From contig JAEWEV010000003.1 in NCBI GenBank assembly GCA_023389155.1, forward strand, positions 62,001 to 126,000: DNA of 64,000 bases. The letters run 5' to 3'. Below, piece by piece: positions 53,010 to 60,745 of this stretch. Position numbers and translations under genes: made by a program. The notes beneath the pieces were generated by a model, which saw only the letters and a list, made by a program, of their open reading frames with translations, was not told the DNA's origin and did not search any database. Every line of letters begins with the position of its first letter. The first letter of the stretch is position 1. Origin of the DNA: Pseudomonadota bacterium. GTDB taxonomy: Bacteria > Pseudomonadota > Gammaproteobacteria > Burkholderiales > Burkholderiaceae_B.

Positions 53010-53023
53010 TTGATATGGATCAA
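53010..53023 (+). promoter_or_regulatory. FNR/Anr-type box upstream of the class II aldolase gene
   Basis: TTGATATGGATCAA fits TTGAT-N4-ATCAA exactly. Centre about 68 bases before the aldolase start codon. Confidence 0.65.
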
Positions 53024-53026
53024 TAG

Positions 53027-53065
53027 AATCTGTTTTAAGACGTGACATTTTTCTGAAAACAGATT
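53027..53065 (+). other. Inverted repeat in the leader of the class II aldolase gene
   Basis: AATCTGTTTT (53027-53036) and AAAACAGATT (53056-53065), 19 bases apart, followed by TTAG and then the GGAGG ribosome site. It may form an RNA hairpin acting on the upstream LysR transcript end or on the aldolase 5' leader. Confidence 0.5.
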
Positions 53066-53084
53066 TTAGATTGGAGGCCATATC

Positions 53085-53864
53085 ATGAATGCACCGCTCA
53101 GAGAAAAATCCTATTTCGACCAACGCGCCACACAGGAGATGTCCAGGCATCTGCAAAATGTCGAGAGGGACACCAAAGAAACCATGGCGTACGCCTGTCG
53201 AATCCTTGCCATGACGGAACAGGAAGCGGGGCTTGCGGGACAAATCAGCGTGCGTTCGGAGCGGCCCGGAGCGTACTGGACGCTTCGGTTTGGTCTGGGC
53301 TTTGACGAGGCGAAACCCGAAGACTTTATTGAAGTAGATCGCGACCTCAATACGCTGACGGGAGATGGTATGGCCAATCCCGCGACCCGCTTCCATCTTT
53401 GGGTATACGATGCTCGCCCAGACGTCAATTCCATCATCCATACGCATTCCCCATGGGCCTCTGCGCTCGCAGCAGCCCGCCAGCCTCTGGTCATATCACA
53501 AATGGATATGACTCCGCTACACAACGACTGCGCTTTTCTCGGAGAATGGCCCGGCGTCCCCATTGCTGATGATGAAGGCGTCATCATATCCAAGGCACTG
53601 GGTGACAAGCGGGCCATTATCCTCGCTCACCATGGTTACCTGACTGCAGGTGCATCCTGCGAGGAAGCTACCTATCTCTCGGTGTATCTGGAACGGGCAG
53701 CAAGAATGCAAATCCGCGCCCAGGCATTTGGAAAACTCACCCCGGTGGATGACAAATTGGCTACCGAAGCCCATGACTATCTGCTTAAGCCGTCAATAGT
53801 AAAAGCCACGTTTAATTACTGGTGTCGTCAGACACACGGCATCCCTCCTCTGGAAATCAAGTGA
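53085..53864 (+). CDS. Class II aldolase/adducin-family protein, paralogue of the one at 42.9 kb
   Basis: 259 residues. H119-T-H121 (IIHTHSPW) and HHG (182-184) are the expected metal-site residues; shared blocks with the 42.9-kb protein include AGLAGQI, GLGFDEAK, GDGMANPATRFHLWVYDARPDVN, FLGEWPGVP and LGDKRAI. GGAGG precedes the ATG at good spacing. First gene of aldolase-MHS transporter-isomerase; gap to the transporter 55 bases. Substrate unknown. Confidence 0.88.
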   Translation: MNAPLREKSYFDQRATQEMSRHLQNVERDTKETMAYACRILAMTEQEAGLAGQISVRSERPGAYWTLRFGLGFDEAKPEDFIEVDRDLNTLTGDGMANPATRFHLWVYDARPDVNSIIHTHSPWASALAAARQPLVISQMDMTPLHNDCAFLGEWPGVPIADDEGVIISKALGDKRAIILAHHGYLTAGASCEEATYLSVYLERAARMQIRAQAFGKLTPVDDKLATEAHDYLLKPSIVKATFNYWCRQTHGIPPLEIK

Positions 53865-53919
53865 CCTCCAGATTGGAGTTGATTCCAACACAACCGAAAT
53901 AATCAAAACGGAGACCACA

Positions 53920-55251
53920 ATGGCTAACCTGACGACACCTCAGGCAACTTCGTCGCGCAAACAATACGTGACTGCTGGCCTGGCAAGCATGATGGGCACC
54001 ACTATTGAGTGGTACGATTTTTTCCTTTACGGAACAGCGGCTGCACTGATTTTCAATACGATATTTTTTCCGTCCTTCGATCCGCTGACGGGAACACTCG
54101 CAGCTTTTGCAACCTATTCAGTGGGCTTTTTCGCTCGCCCGCTGGGCGGTATCATTTTCGGCCATTACGGGGATAAGGTTGGCCGAAAATCCATGCTACT
54201 TATTACACTTTTCATGATGGGCATTCCCACCATCCTGATCGGACTTATTCCCTCCTACGATAGCATCGGCTACTGGGGCGCCGTACTATTGGTAATTATG
54301 CGCTTCACGCAGGGCATCGCTGTGGGTGGCGAATGGGGCGGTGCCGTACTAATGGCCGTGGAACATGCGCCAGAAGGAAAGAAAGGATTCTTTGGAAGCC
54401 TGCCGCAAACAGGCGTAGCTCCCGGTCTCATACTTTCTTCCCTGGCGATGGGCGCTGTCGCCACTCTGCCCGAAGAAGCCATGCTGTCATGGGGCTGGCG
54501 TATTCCGTTTCTTGCAAGTGTAGTCCTGCTGCTGATCGGATGGTTCATTCGTGTGAAGGTCGCTGAGTCTCCTGATTTCGAGAAAATGGAGCAAAAGGGC
54601 GACAAAGTCGAAATGCCAGGCATGATCGTGCTGCGCAAATATCCGAAAGAGGTTCTGGTCGTGGTCGGAGCCCGACTGGCCGAAGTCACCTGGTTCTATA
54701 CCGTCGTGACATTTGCACTGGCTTATGCAACAAACACACTTGGCATCACACGAACTGTCATGCTGGATGCCACTATCTGGGGTGCATTCCTCTCACTGTT
54801 CACCATGCCGCTATTTGGCATACTGGGTGATCGTGTCGGGTTTAAGTGGGTATTCATGGCGGGATCTATTGGAATTCTGATATTTTCTTCGGTTTTCTTT
54901 TCGCTGCTCGGCAGCCTGGATACCGGCTCAATCACGCTTGCAGTTGTGATTGCTATCGGTGTAGTCTACGCCGCCTTGTATGGTCCCGAGGGAGGTCTGT
55001 TCTCTGCCCAATTTCCGCCCGAAGTGCGATATAGCGGTATATCCATTGCCGTTCAGGTTTCCGGTGCTATCGGCGGCGGCCTGGCACCCCTGATCGCCAC
55101 ATCCCTGCTCGCCTATGGCGATGGCGATCCACACTACATTGTCTGGTACCTGAGCGCGCTGGGCGTAATTGCCATCATCAGTTCCATTCTCATGCATAGC
55201 CCCACGCATTTTTCGATTGTCAATCACCAAGTGCGCAGGGCTGAATCGTGA
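53920..55251 (+). CDS. MFS transporter, metabolite:H+ symporter (MHS) family
   Basis: 443 residues, 12 predicted membrane segments. MHS signatures: GTTIEWYDFFLYGTAAALIF (26-45), the loop 2-3 motif GHYGDKVGRKSML (81-93) and RFTQGIAVGGEWGGAVLMAVEHAPEGKKGFFGSLPQTG (128-165). Family members import organic acids such as shikimate, alpha-ketoglutarate, citrate or aromatic acids with protons. It sits between a class II aldolase gene and a DsbA-fold isomerase gene, whose start overlaps its stop (GTGA), so it probably imports their substrate. Confidence 0.92.
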   Translation: MANLTTPQATSSRKQYVTAGLASMMGTTIEWYDFFLYGTAAALIFNTIFFPSFDPLTGTLAAFATYSVGFFARPLGGIIFGHYGDKVGRKSMLLITLFMMGIPTILIGLIPSYDSIGYWGAVLLVIMRFTQGIAVGGEWGGAVLMAVEHAPEGKKGFFGSLPQTGVAPGLILSSLAMGAVATLPEEAMLSWGWRIPFLASVVLLLIGWFIRVKVAESPDFEKMEQKGDKVEMPGMIVLRKYPKEVLVVVGARLAEVTWFYTVVTFALAYATNTLGITRTVMLDATIWGAFLSLFTMPLFGILGDRVGFKWVFMAGSIGILIFSSVFFSLLGSLDTGSITLAVVIAIGVVYAALYGPEGGLFSAQFPPEVRYSGISIAVQVSGAIGGGLAPLIATSLLAYGDGDPHYIVWYLSALGVIAIISSILMHSPTHFSIVNHQVRRAES

Positions 55252-55850
55252 GCCAGTCATTCATTGATTACTATTTCTGGCTGAACTCCGACTGGGCTTA
55301 TCTTGGCGCCGATCGATTAAAGGAACTGGCTGCACGCCATGCTCTGCAGATTCGCTATAAGCCCGTGGATCTGCCCGACATATACGCACGCACCGGTGGC
55401 GTACTACTAGGGAACCGATCTGTGCAGCGTCAGGCCTACCGCGTAACGGAGCTTGAACGATGGTGCAGAAAACTGGATATACATGTCAACCCACAGCCGG
55501 CGTTCATGTGTCCCAACGCCGACCTGGCATCATGTATCGTCATCGCGGCAGATCAGGCGAGCGCAGATGTCCACTATCTGGCGCAGGCGATTCTGCGCGC
55601 CGAGTGGTGTGAAGATCGTGATATTTCATCGGTCAGCACACTCAGAGATATTGTGACAGCCTGCAATCTGGGTCACCTGGATTTATTCGAAAAGGCAAAC
55701 TCGGATGAAGTGATTGCCTTATATCGTTCCTACACTGATGAAGCCGTGGGCGCAGGGGTATTTGGCTCTCCATCCTATGTGTATAACGGCGAGCTGTTCT
55801 GGGGCCAGGATCGTCTGGATATGCTGGAGGAGGCAGTGGAGAAAAGGTAG
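55248..55850 (+). CDS. 2-hydroxychromene-2-carboxylate isomerase family protein (DsbA fold)
   Basis: 200 residues from a GTG start that overlaps the transporter stop. NahD-like features: IDYYFWLNSDWAYLGADRL, with Ser14 in the position of the catalytic residue, and the C-terminal GVFGSPSYVYNGELFWGQDRLDMLEEAV, the diagnostic GVFGVPTFxxxGExFWGxDRL motif. These GST-kappa-like enzymes isomerise 2-hydroxychromene-2-carboxylate in naphthalene degradation, with glutathione; many homologues act on other aromatics. No other naphthalene genes are present, so the exact substrate is open. Confidence 0.88.
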   Translation: MSQSFIDYYFWLNSDWAYLGADRLKELAARHALQIRYKPVDLPDIYARTGGVLLGNRSVQRQAYRVTELERWCRKLDIHVNPQPAFMCPNADLASCIVIAADQASADVHYLAQAILRAEWCEDRDISSVSTLRDIVTACNLGHLDLFEKANSDEVIALYRSYTDEAVGAGVFGSPSYVYNGELFWGQDRLDMLEEAVEKR

Positions 55851-55936
55851 TAAAGGGTCTCGGCCTGCTGAGTGCCATCAGGTATGCTGACGACTCACTA
55901 TACACGCGATAAGGTTTATTCGAGTGTCAAAGCAAG

Positions 55937-55967
55937 AACTGCCAGGCAGCACCACTGACTGGCAGTT
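55937..55967. terminator. Bidirectional hairpin between convergent genes
   Basis: AACTGCCAG ... CTGGCAGTT, nine-base perfect arms with a 13-base loop, between the isomerase (plus) and SMP-30 (minus) genes. T-runs on either side are weak. Confidence 0.5.
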
Positions 55968-56054
55968 ATAAAACAAACGTTCGTGCAAAAATGCAGCGCA
56001 AAGCACAACACCACTGTCGCACCAGGCAAAACGGGAACGTCCGGCGCAAATTAG

Positions 56055-57122
56055 CTAGTCCAGTTCCACCGCTCCGCGCGTATTCACAAAGACTGAATAA
56101 ATGGAATGACTGCTCGCCATGAACAAGCGGTTATTATGCTCGCCGCCAAAGCAAAGATTTGCGCAACGCTCAGGCAAATGAATATGTCCAATCGGTTTGG
56201 CCTGGGCATCAAAAATCATGACGCCATCCAGTGGCGCAGAATCGACACCCGGCGTGCCACTACTCCCCCATCCAGCCCAGATATTGCCATCCTGATCGCA
56301 TTTGATTCCGTCTAATGCTCCCGGACCATCCACTTCCAGGAATTTTGTTTTTTCGCTTAAGGTATTATCCGCAGCAACTGTATACACCCACAAAATACGA
56401 TGTGGTTTCGCTCTGCCTTCTACCACGTAAAGCTTTTTTTCGTCGGGTGAAAAGCAGAGTCCATTCGGGCCAGCAAGATCGTCTATAACTCTGTGTACAT
56501 CGTGAGTGTCTGGATCAATACGATAGACAGAATCGGGTAATTCCTGCTTCGATATTCGTCCTTCATAGTCATTACTCAGCTGAAAAGGTGGATCCGTGAA
56601 CCAGACAGAGCCGTCGCGCTTGCAGATAATATCGTTGGGAGAATTGTAAGACTTGCCTTCAAAATTATCGGTAAGGGAAATGATTTTTCCGCTATGTTCC
56701 GTCCGGCTAATCCGACGCGTTACCGCGCCTTCACAAGTCAGCAGTCGTCCCTGCCTGTCGCGCGTGTTTCCATTGGAAAAATTCGACGGCTTGCGAAAAA
56801 CCGCAGACGTCCCTGTTGCTTCGTCCCACCGAACAATCTGATTATTGGCAATATCGCTGACAAGCAGATAATTTCCATCGCCAATCCATACCGGACCCTC
56901 CAGCCAGCGAAAGCCCGTTGCCAATCGTTCAACGCTTGAATTGAAAATGCGATACTTGGTAAACGACGGATCAAGTACCTCAACGGCCGGATCCGGGTAC
57001 CGCAGTGACGGTGTCCAGTTTGCGCTGACTGTTCCTGAACCCACTACGGCGGTTACGGCCAGTCCTCCCTTAATAAACTGCCTTCGGGCCATGGCCGGGT
57101 GACGCTGTTCTGCTCCCTCCAT
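56055..57122 (-). CDS. SMP-30/gluconolactonase-family protein with Tat signal
   Basis: 355 residues. Tat-type leader MARRQFIKGGLAVTAVVGSGTVSA (from residue 11), then a six-bladed propeller with RWLEGPVWIGDGNYLLVSDIANNQIVRWDEA, SNGNTRDRQGRLLTCE, SPNDIICKRDGSVWFTDPPF, GPNGLCFSPDEKKLYV and GPGALDGIKCDQDGNIWAG; the metal-site Glu (EGPVW), Asn (SPNDI) and Asp (ALDGIK) are in place. Probably a periplasmic Ca2+/Zn2+-dependent lactonase. AGGAG lies before the ATG at 57122; a start at 57092 is possible. Stand-alone gene, 390 bases from ilvD. Confidence 0.88.
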   Translation of the reverse strand: MEGAEQRHPAMARRQFIKGGLAVTAVVGSGTVSANWTPSLRYPDPAVEVLDPSFTKYRIFNSSVERLATGFRWLEGPVWIGDGNYLLVSDIANNQIVRWDEATGTSAVFRKPSNFSNGNTRDRQGRLLTCEGAVTRRISRTEHSGKIISLTDNFEGKSYNSPNDIICKRDGSVWFTDPPFQLSNDYEGRISKQELPDSVYRIDPDTHDVHRVIDDLAGPNGLCFSPDEKKLYVVEGRAKPHRILWVYTVAADNTLSEKTKFLEVDGPGALDGIKCDQDGNIWAGWGSSGTPGVDSAPLDGVMIFDAQAKPIGHIHLPERCANLCFGGEHNNRLFMASSHSIYSVFVNTRGAVELD

Positions 57123-57512
57123 TGTCTTCTCCTTTGCTTGCTACAGAAATAATCGTTTTTTATTGACCCCGGACGTCAAATACGAATACGACGATTCGAT
57201 AAATTTCAAATGTCATATCTTTAATTCAACCGGCGGGTAAGAAACACTATAACTGACAGCTACATTCAGTTCTCATTTGAGGCGAAAATTTGGAGAATTT
57301 TTTGTTCTAATGACAAATGTGATTATGCTGGTAATCGCGACTGTCGATCTTCCAAAGCACTTCTTTGAGCCCGATCAGCTTCATGGGATTATTTTCGCAA
57401 GTTGCTGGCCCTGCGCGACCACGACAAGGACAAGGCCGCAGATTTCAGCCAGGGGTACTAATCATTGAAAAGCAGAACATTACGGTCAGGGTTCCTGCCC
57501 TGACCGGGATTC
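57123..57512. other. Gene-free stretch between SMP-30 and ilvD
   Basis: AT-rich upstream region of the SMP-30 gene (57130-57300) and the end of ilvD. Apart from the hairpin at 57484-57505 I see no operator-like repeat and no credible coding frame. Confidence 0.5.
57484..57505 (-). terminator. Terminator hairpin after ilvD
   Basis: GGTCAGGG-TTCCTG-CCCTGACC, perfect 8-bp stem 8 bases after the ilvD stop. The minus-strand tail (GTAATGTTCTGCTTTTC) is only moderately T-rich. Confidence 0.65.
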
Positions 57513-59198
57513 CTAGAACTTGTCGAGCACGGCACCCGTACTGGCTGTCGAGGCATTGAAAGCGAACTTGGCCTGAACCCCCCGTGTATAACGTGGTTCT
57601 GGCGCCGTCCATTTGGCCAGCCGAGATTCAATTTCTGCATCGGGAACATTCAATTGCAATAATAACTGGTGCGCATCAATGGTAATGGAGTCCCCTTCCT
57701 GAACCAGGGCGATGGTACCGCCCACGGCTGCTTCCGGCGCCACGTGCCCAACCACCATACCCCAGGTCCCACCTGAAAATCGTCCATCGGTGATCAGGCC
57801 GACCGAATCGCCCAGGCCCGCGCCTATCAGCGCACCCGTGGGCGCCAGCATTTCCGGCATACCCGGACCGCCTTTGGGCCCAAGATAACGCAGCACCATG
57901 ACATCACCTGCCTTGATTTTGCCGTCAAGAATGGCTTTCAGCGCAGACTGTTCGTCGTCAAACACCCGAGCCGGGCCGGTAATCACCGGATTTTTCAAAC
58001 CGGTAATTTTCGCCACGGCGCCTTCTGGTGACAGATTGCCTTTCAGGATGGCCAGGTGTCCCTGCTTGTACAACGCCTTGTCAATCGTCATAATGACCTG
58101 TTGGTCTGCCGGTGGCGTATCGGGGACATTCTCCAGGATCTGGGCAATCGTCTGGCCAGTAATCGTTATACAGTCGCCATTGATCAGACCCGCATTCAGA
58201 AGAATTTTCATGACTTGCGGCACGCCCCCCGCCTTATGAAAATCGACGGCCAGGAAGTGGCCACTAGGCTTGAGGTCGCAAATAACCGGTACGCGCTGGC
58301 GAACGCGTTCAAAGTCATCGATGGTCCATTCAACTCCGGCCGCATGGGCGATAGCCAGTACATGCAGCACCGCATTAGTGGAGCCGCCAGTTGCCATAAT
58401 GACACTGACCGCATTTTCGATAGACTGACGGGTTACGATATCACGCGGTTTCAGGTCCTGTTCGATTGCCTTGAGCAGAACACGCGCCGATTCTGCGGCA
58501 GATTCGGTTTTTTCTTCGTGCACATTGGCCATGGTGGACGAATACGGCAGGCTCATGCCCATCGCCTCGAATGCAGAGCTCATGGTGTTGGCCGTATACA
58601 TGCCACCACAGGAACCCGGCCCTGGAATGGCATGCAATTCAACCTGGCGCAGCTCCTCGTCACTCATTCGACCCGCAGCGTTCTCACCCACAGCCTCGAA
58701 CACGCTGACAATGTTCAGATCTTTATTGTTCAATCGGCCCGGCAGAATCGTCCCGCCATAGACGTAAATGGCAGGGACATTGGCGCGCAACATGCCCATC
58801 ATGCCACCTGGCATATTTTTGTCGCAGCCGCCAATAACGACGACACCGTCCATCCACTGCCCCTGCACGCAGGTTTCCACGCAGTCAGCAATGACTTCAC
58901 GCGAAGCCAGCGAATATTTCATGCCTTCGGTTCCCATAGCCATGCCATCTGAAATAGTGGGGGTACCGAACACCTGGGCATTGCCACCCGTTGACTCAAT
59001 GGCCTCGATCGCGGCATCGGCCAGCTTCTGCAAGCCACTATTACAGGGCGTAATGGTGCTATAGCCGTTAGCCACGCCCACCATGGGTTTATCAAAGTCT
59101 TCCTCTTTGTAACCAAGGGCGTAGTACATGGAACGGTTCGGCGCGCGCGCCGGACCTTGGGTAATATTTGCGGACCGCAGACGTTTGGACGAAGTCAT
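57513..59198 (-). CDS. ilvD: Dihydroxy-acid dehydratase
   Basis: 561 residues; converts 2,3-dihydroxy-isovalerate and 2,3-dihydroxy-3-methylvalerate to the 2-oxo acids in valine/isoleucine synthesis. The Fe-S cluster cysteines are present: C52 (TPCNSGLQ), C126 (GGCDKNMPGG) and C198 (GPGSCGGMYTANTM), followed by the family blocks SIENAVSVIMATGGSTNAVLH, GGVPQVMKILL, GPKGGPGMPEML and DGRFSGGTWGMVVGHVAPEA. Length and motifs are those of housekeeping IlvD rather than the sugar-acid dehydratases of the same family. Monocistronic. Confidence 0.95.
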   Translation of the reverse strand: MTSSKRLRSANITQGPARAPNRSMYYALGYKEEDFDKPMVGVANGYSTITPCNSGLQKLADAAIEAIESTGGNAQVFGTPTISDGMAMGTEGMKYSLASREVIADCVETCVQGQWMDGVVVIGGCDKNMPGGMMGMLRANVPAIYVYGGTILPGRLNNKDLNIVSVFEAVGENAAGRMSDEELRQVELHAIPGPGSCGGMYTANTMSSAFEAMGMSLPYSSTMANVHEEKTESAAESARVLLKAIEQDLKPRDIVTRQSIENAVSVIMATGGSTNAVLHVLAIAHAAGVEWTIDDFERVRQRVPVICDLKPSGHFLAVDFHKAGGVPQVMKILLNAGLINGDCITITGQTIAQILENVPDTPPADQQVIMTIDKALYKQGHLAILKGNLSPEGAVAKITGLKNPVITGPARVFDDEQSALKAILDGKIKAGDVMVLRYLGPKGGPGMPEMLAPTGALIGAGLGDSVGLITDGRFSGGTWGMVVGHVAPEAAVGGTIALVQEGDSITIDAHQLLLQLNVPDAEIESRLAKWTAPEPRYTRGVQAKFAFNASTASTGAVLDKF

Positions 59199-59348
59199 GG
59201 CCTTCCTTCTTTGAAATGAGGTGAATCAATAGCCGGCACGACAGGACCGGGTTCGTACAATGTATTCAAGTTTACGGCATTGTCGGCCACCCGTCGCGAG
59301 GACCGAGCCCGACTGGCTTAATCGCTGGGCCGGTCACGATGTATGTTT

Positions 59349-59362
59349 TTGATCAATATCAA
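59349..59362 (+). promoter_or_regulatory. FNR/Anr box upstream of the CopD-like gene
   Basis: TTGATCAATATCAA fits TTGAT-N4-ATCAA exactly. TATAAG (59388-59393) lies at the spacing expected for a class II FNR promoter, with a start near 59398, just before the gene. Confidence 0.75.
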
Positions 59363-59420
59363 AATGACAGCTCTGATATCATGGGATTATAAGGTATTGC
59401 GAATAATTCCCACTTGCGCC

Positions 59421-59861
59421 ATGACCTACGCTCTGCTTTTGATTATTCACTTGTTCGCCGCCCTGATGTTCGTCGGAACCGTTTTCTTCGAGGTACTCAT
59501 ACTGGAAAACGTGCGCAAGCATGTGCCGCGCGACATGATGCGAACACTTGAAACGGCAATTGGCACGCGGGCGCGAAGCCTTATGCCATGGGTATTATTA
59601 TTGCTTTACAGCGCGGGGATAGGAATGGCATGGCATCATCGACATGCCCTTGCTGCCCCGCTCTCGAGCAGCTTCGGCCTGATGCTTTCCATCAAAATAA
59701 TTCTTGCATTTAGTGTGTTCGGACATTTCCTGGCAGCGATGACGCTACGCCGCAAGGGCAAGTTACACGCCACACATTTCAGGTTCATCCACCTTAGCGT
59801 TTTTTGCCATATGATTGGCATCGTTCTGCTTGCCAAGGCAATGTTCTACCTGCACTGGTAA
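59421..59861 (+). CDS. CopD-like integral membrane protein
   Basis: 146 residues from ATG 59421, chosen because it starts directly with the first membrane helix (MTYALLLIIHLFAALMFVGTVFFEVLIL) and lies downstream of a clear FNR-type promoter. Four membrane segments with conserved His in the first (HLFAALMF), the loop WHHRHAL, third (FGHFLAAM) and fourth (IHLSVFCHMIG), a pattern of heme- or copper-binding CopD/DUF2269-type proteins. FNR control suggests a role in low-oxygen metabolism or respiratory heme/copper handling; the precise activity is unknown. Confidence 0.75.
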   Translation: MTYALLLIIHLFAALMFVGTVFFEVLILENVRKHVPRDMMRTLETAIGTRARSLMPWVLLLLYSAGIGMAWHHRHALAAPLSSSFGLMLSIKIILAFSVFGHFLAAMTLRRKGKLHATHFRFIHLSVFCHMIGIVLLAKAMFYLHW

Positions 59862-59972
59862 AGGGCTGCGAGATACGGCAGTCATGCCATATCTCACCAT
59901 ATATGATGTGTAACAGGCGTTGCAGTGCAAACTGCATTAGTCTGCACTACCGAGTGGCCTGCCGCGAGCAGA

Positions 59973-60200
59973 TTATGGCTGAGGAGCGGGCGCAGGGGCG
60001 GGTGTTGGAGCCGCAGGCATGGAGTCCGTACCCGGCATTGCATCAGAGGTTGGTGCGGGCGATGTCATGGGCTCAGTCGCTCCGGTAGCTGGTTCGGTGG
60101 TAGCACCGGAATCATAGCCGTTGCCGGCGCAACCGGCCAATCCGACCATGCCTGCAAATGTGGCAGCCAAAAACAGTGAGCGAGTGGTACTTTTTGTCAT
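59973..60200 (-). CDS. Small secreted lipoprotein
   Basis: 75 residues. Type II signal with lipobox: MTKSTTRSLFLAATFAGMVGLAGC, acylation at Cys24. The mature part is only about 50 residues, rich in Pro, Ala, Thr and Ser with short imperfect repeats (ATGATEP, APTSDAMPGTDSMPA, APTPAPAPAP) and no folded domain. AAGGAAGG precedes the ATG. Disordered, Pro/Ala-rich lipoproteins of this kind are common in betaproteobacteria and often unannotated; function unknown. Confidence 0.75.
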   Translation of the reverse strand: MTKSTTRSLFLAATFAGMVGLAGCAGNGYDSGATTEPATGATEPMTSPAPTSDAMPGTDSMPAAPTPAPAPAPQP

Positions 60201-60745
60201 ATAACCTTCCTTTGAAGATGTGAGTTTACAAATCCTGCAGTGCCATTCTTCGCGCTTTCACCGGAAAGGTCATTTCAGAGCATCATAAAGTACTTGCTTT
60301 TGTAAATGGGGATCGGGGCGATTCTGGGCACCTATGCGTTGTAGGTAGATGATTCGCATGAAAAAAGAACGATGTGGCAGCCAATCACACTCGTCTTATT
60401 ATTTAACGAATTACGAATGAAATACTGTAATGATTTCGCCGTGTACAGGGGCAACGTTACCAATAACGACGAGTCACAACCCATTGTTTCCATTGGCGCT
60501 TCAAATAACTCCCTTACGCTTCACATGAAGTAAATTCACGTCTGTGTCGCGCTGTTTGATCCCATGCATCTTCAGACTGGATATCGCTGGGATTGCCGAT
60601 CAATAACAAAAATGGCACCCACGACAACATTGTGAGCGCCATTTTTAACAGAGAAGCAAACCAAATGGTTGCGATAAGCATGCCCGGAAAGGGCTATACG
60701 CCCCCGAGCGGGTTTTGTCTCCTCAATCCAGCAGAATCCGTCAGA
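60201..60745. other. Gene-free stretch upstream of the lipoprotein gene
   Basis: 545 bases without a convincing coding frame. It contains the lipoprotein promoter side (near 60230-60300) and a bidirectional terminator at 60608-60646 for the dehydrogenase gene. A short open frame at 60593-60808 runs through the terminator and into the dehydrogenase end and is not accepted. Confidence 0.55.
60608..60646. terminator. Bidirectional terminator
   Basis: AAAAATGGC ... GCCATTTTT, nine-base perfect arms, with an inner ACAA/TTGT pair; T-runs are present on both strands. It lies 100 bases after the dehydrogenase stop on the minus strand. Confidence 0.8.

Noticed and set aside
57277..57468. 63-codon plus-strand frame between SMP-30 and ilvD
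   Set aside because: No ribosome site, no similarity to known small proteins, AT-rich promoter-like composition.
58056..58952. Plus-strand open frame of 298 codons opposite ilvD
   Set aside because: Antisense to highly conserved ilvD, no family motif, no ribosome site; a high-G+C shadow frame.
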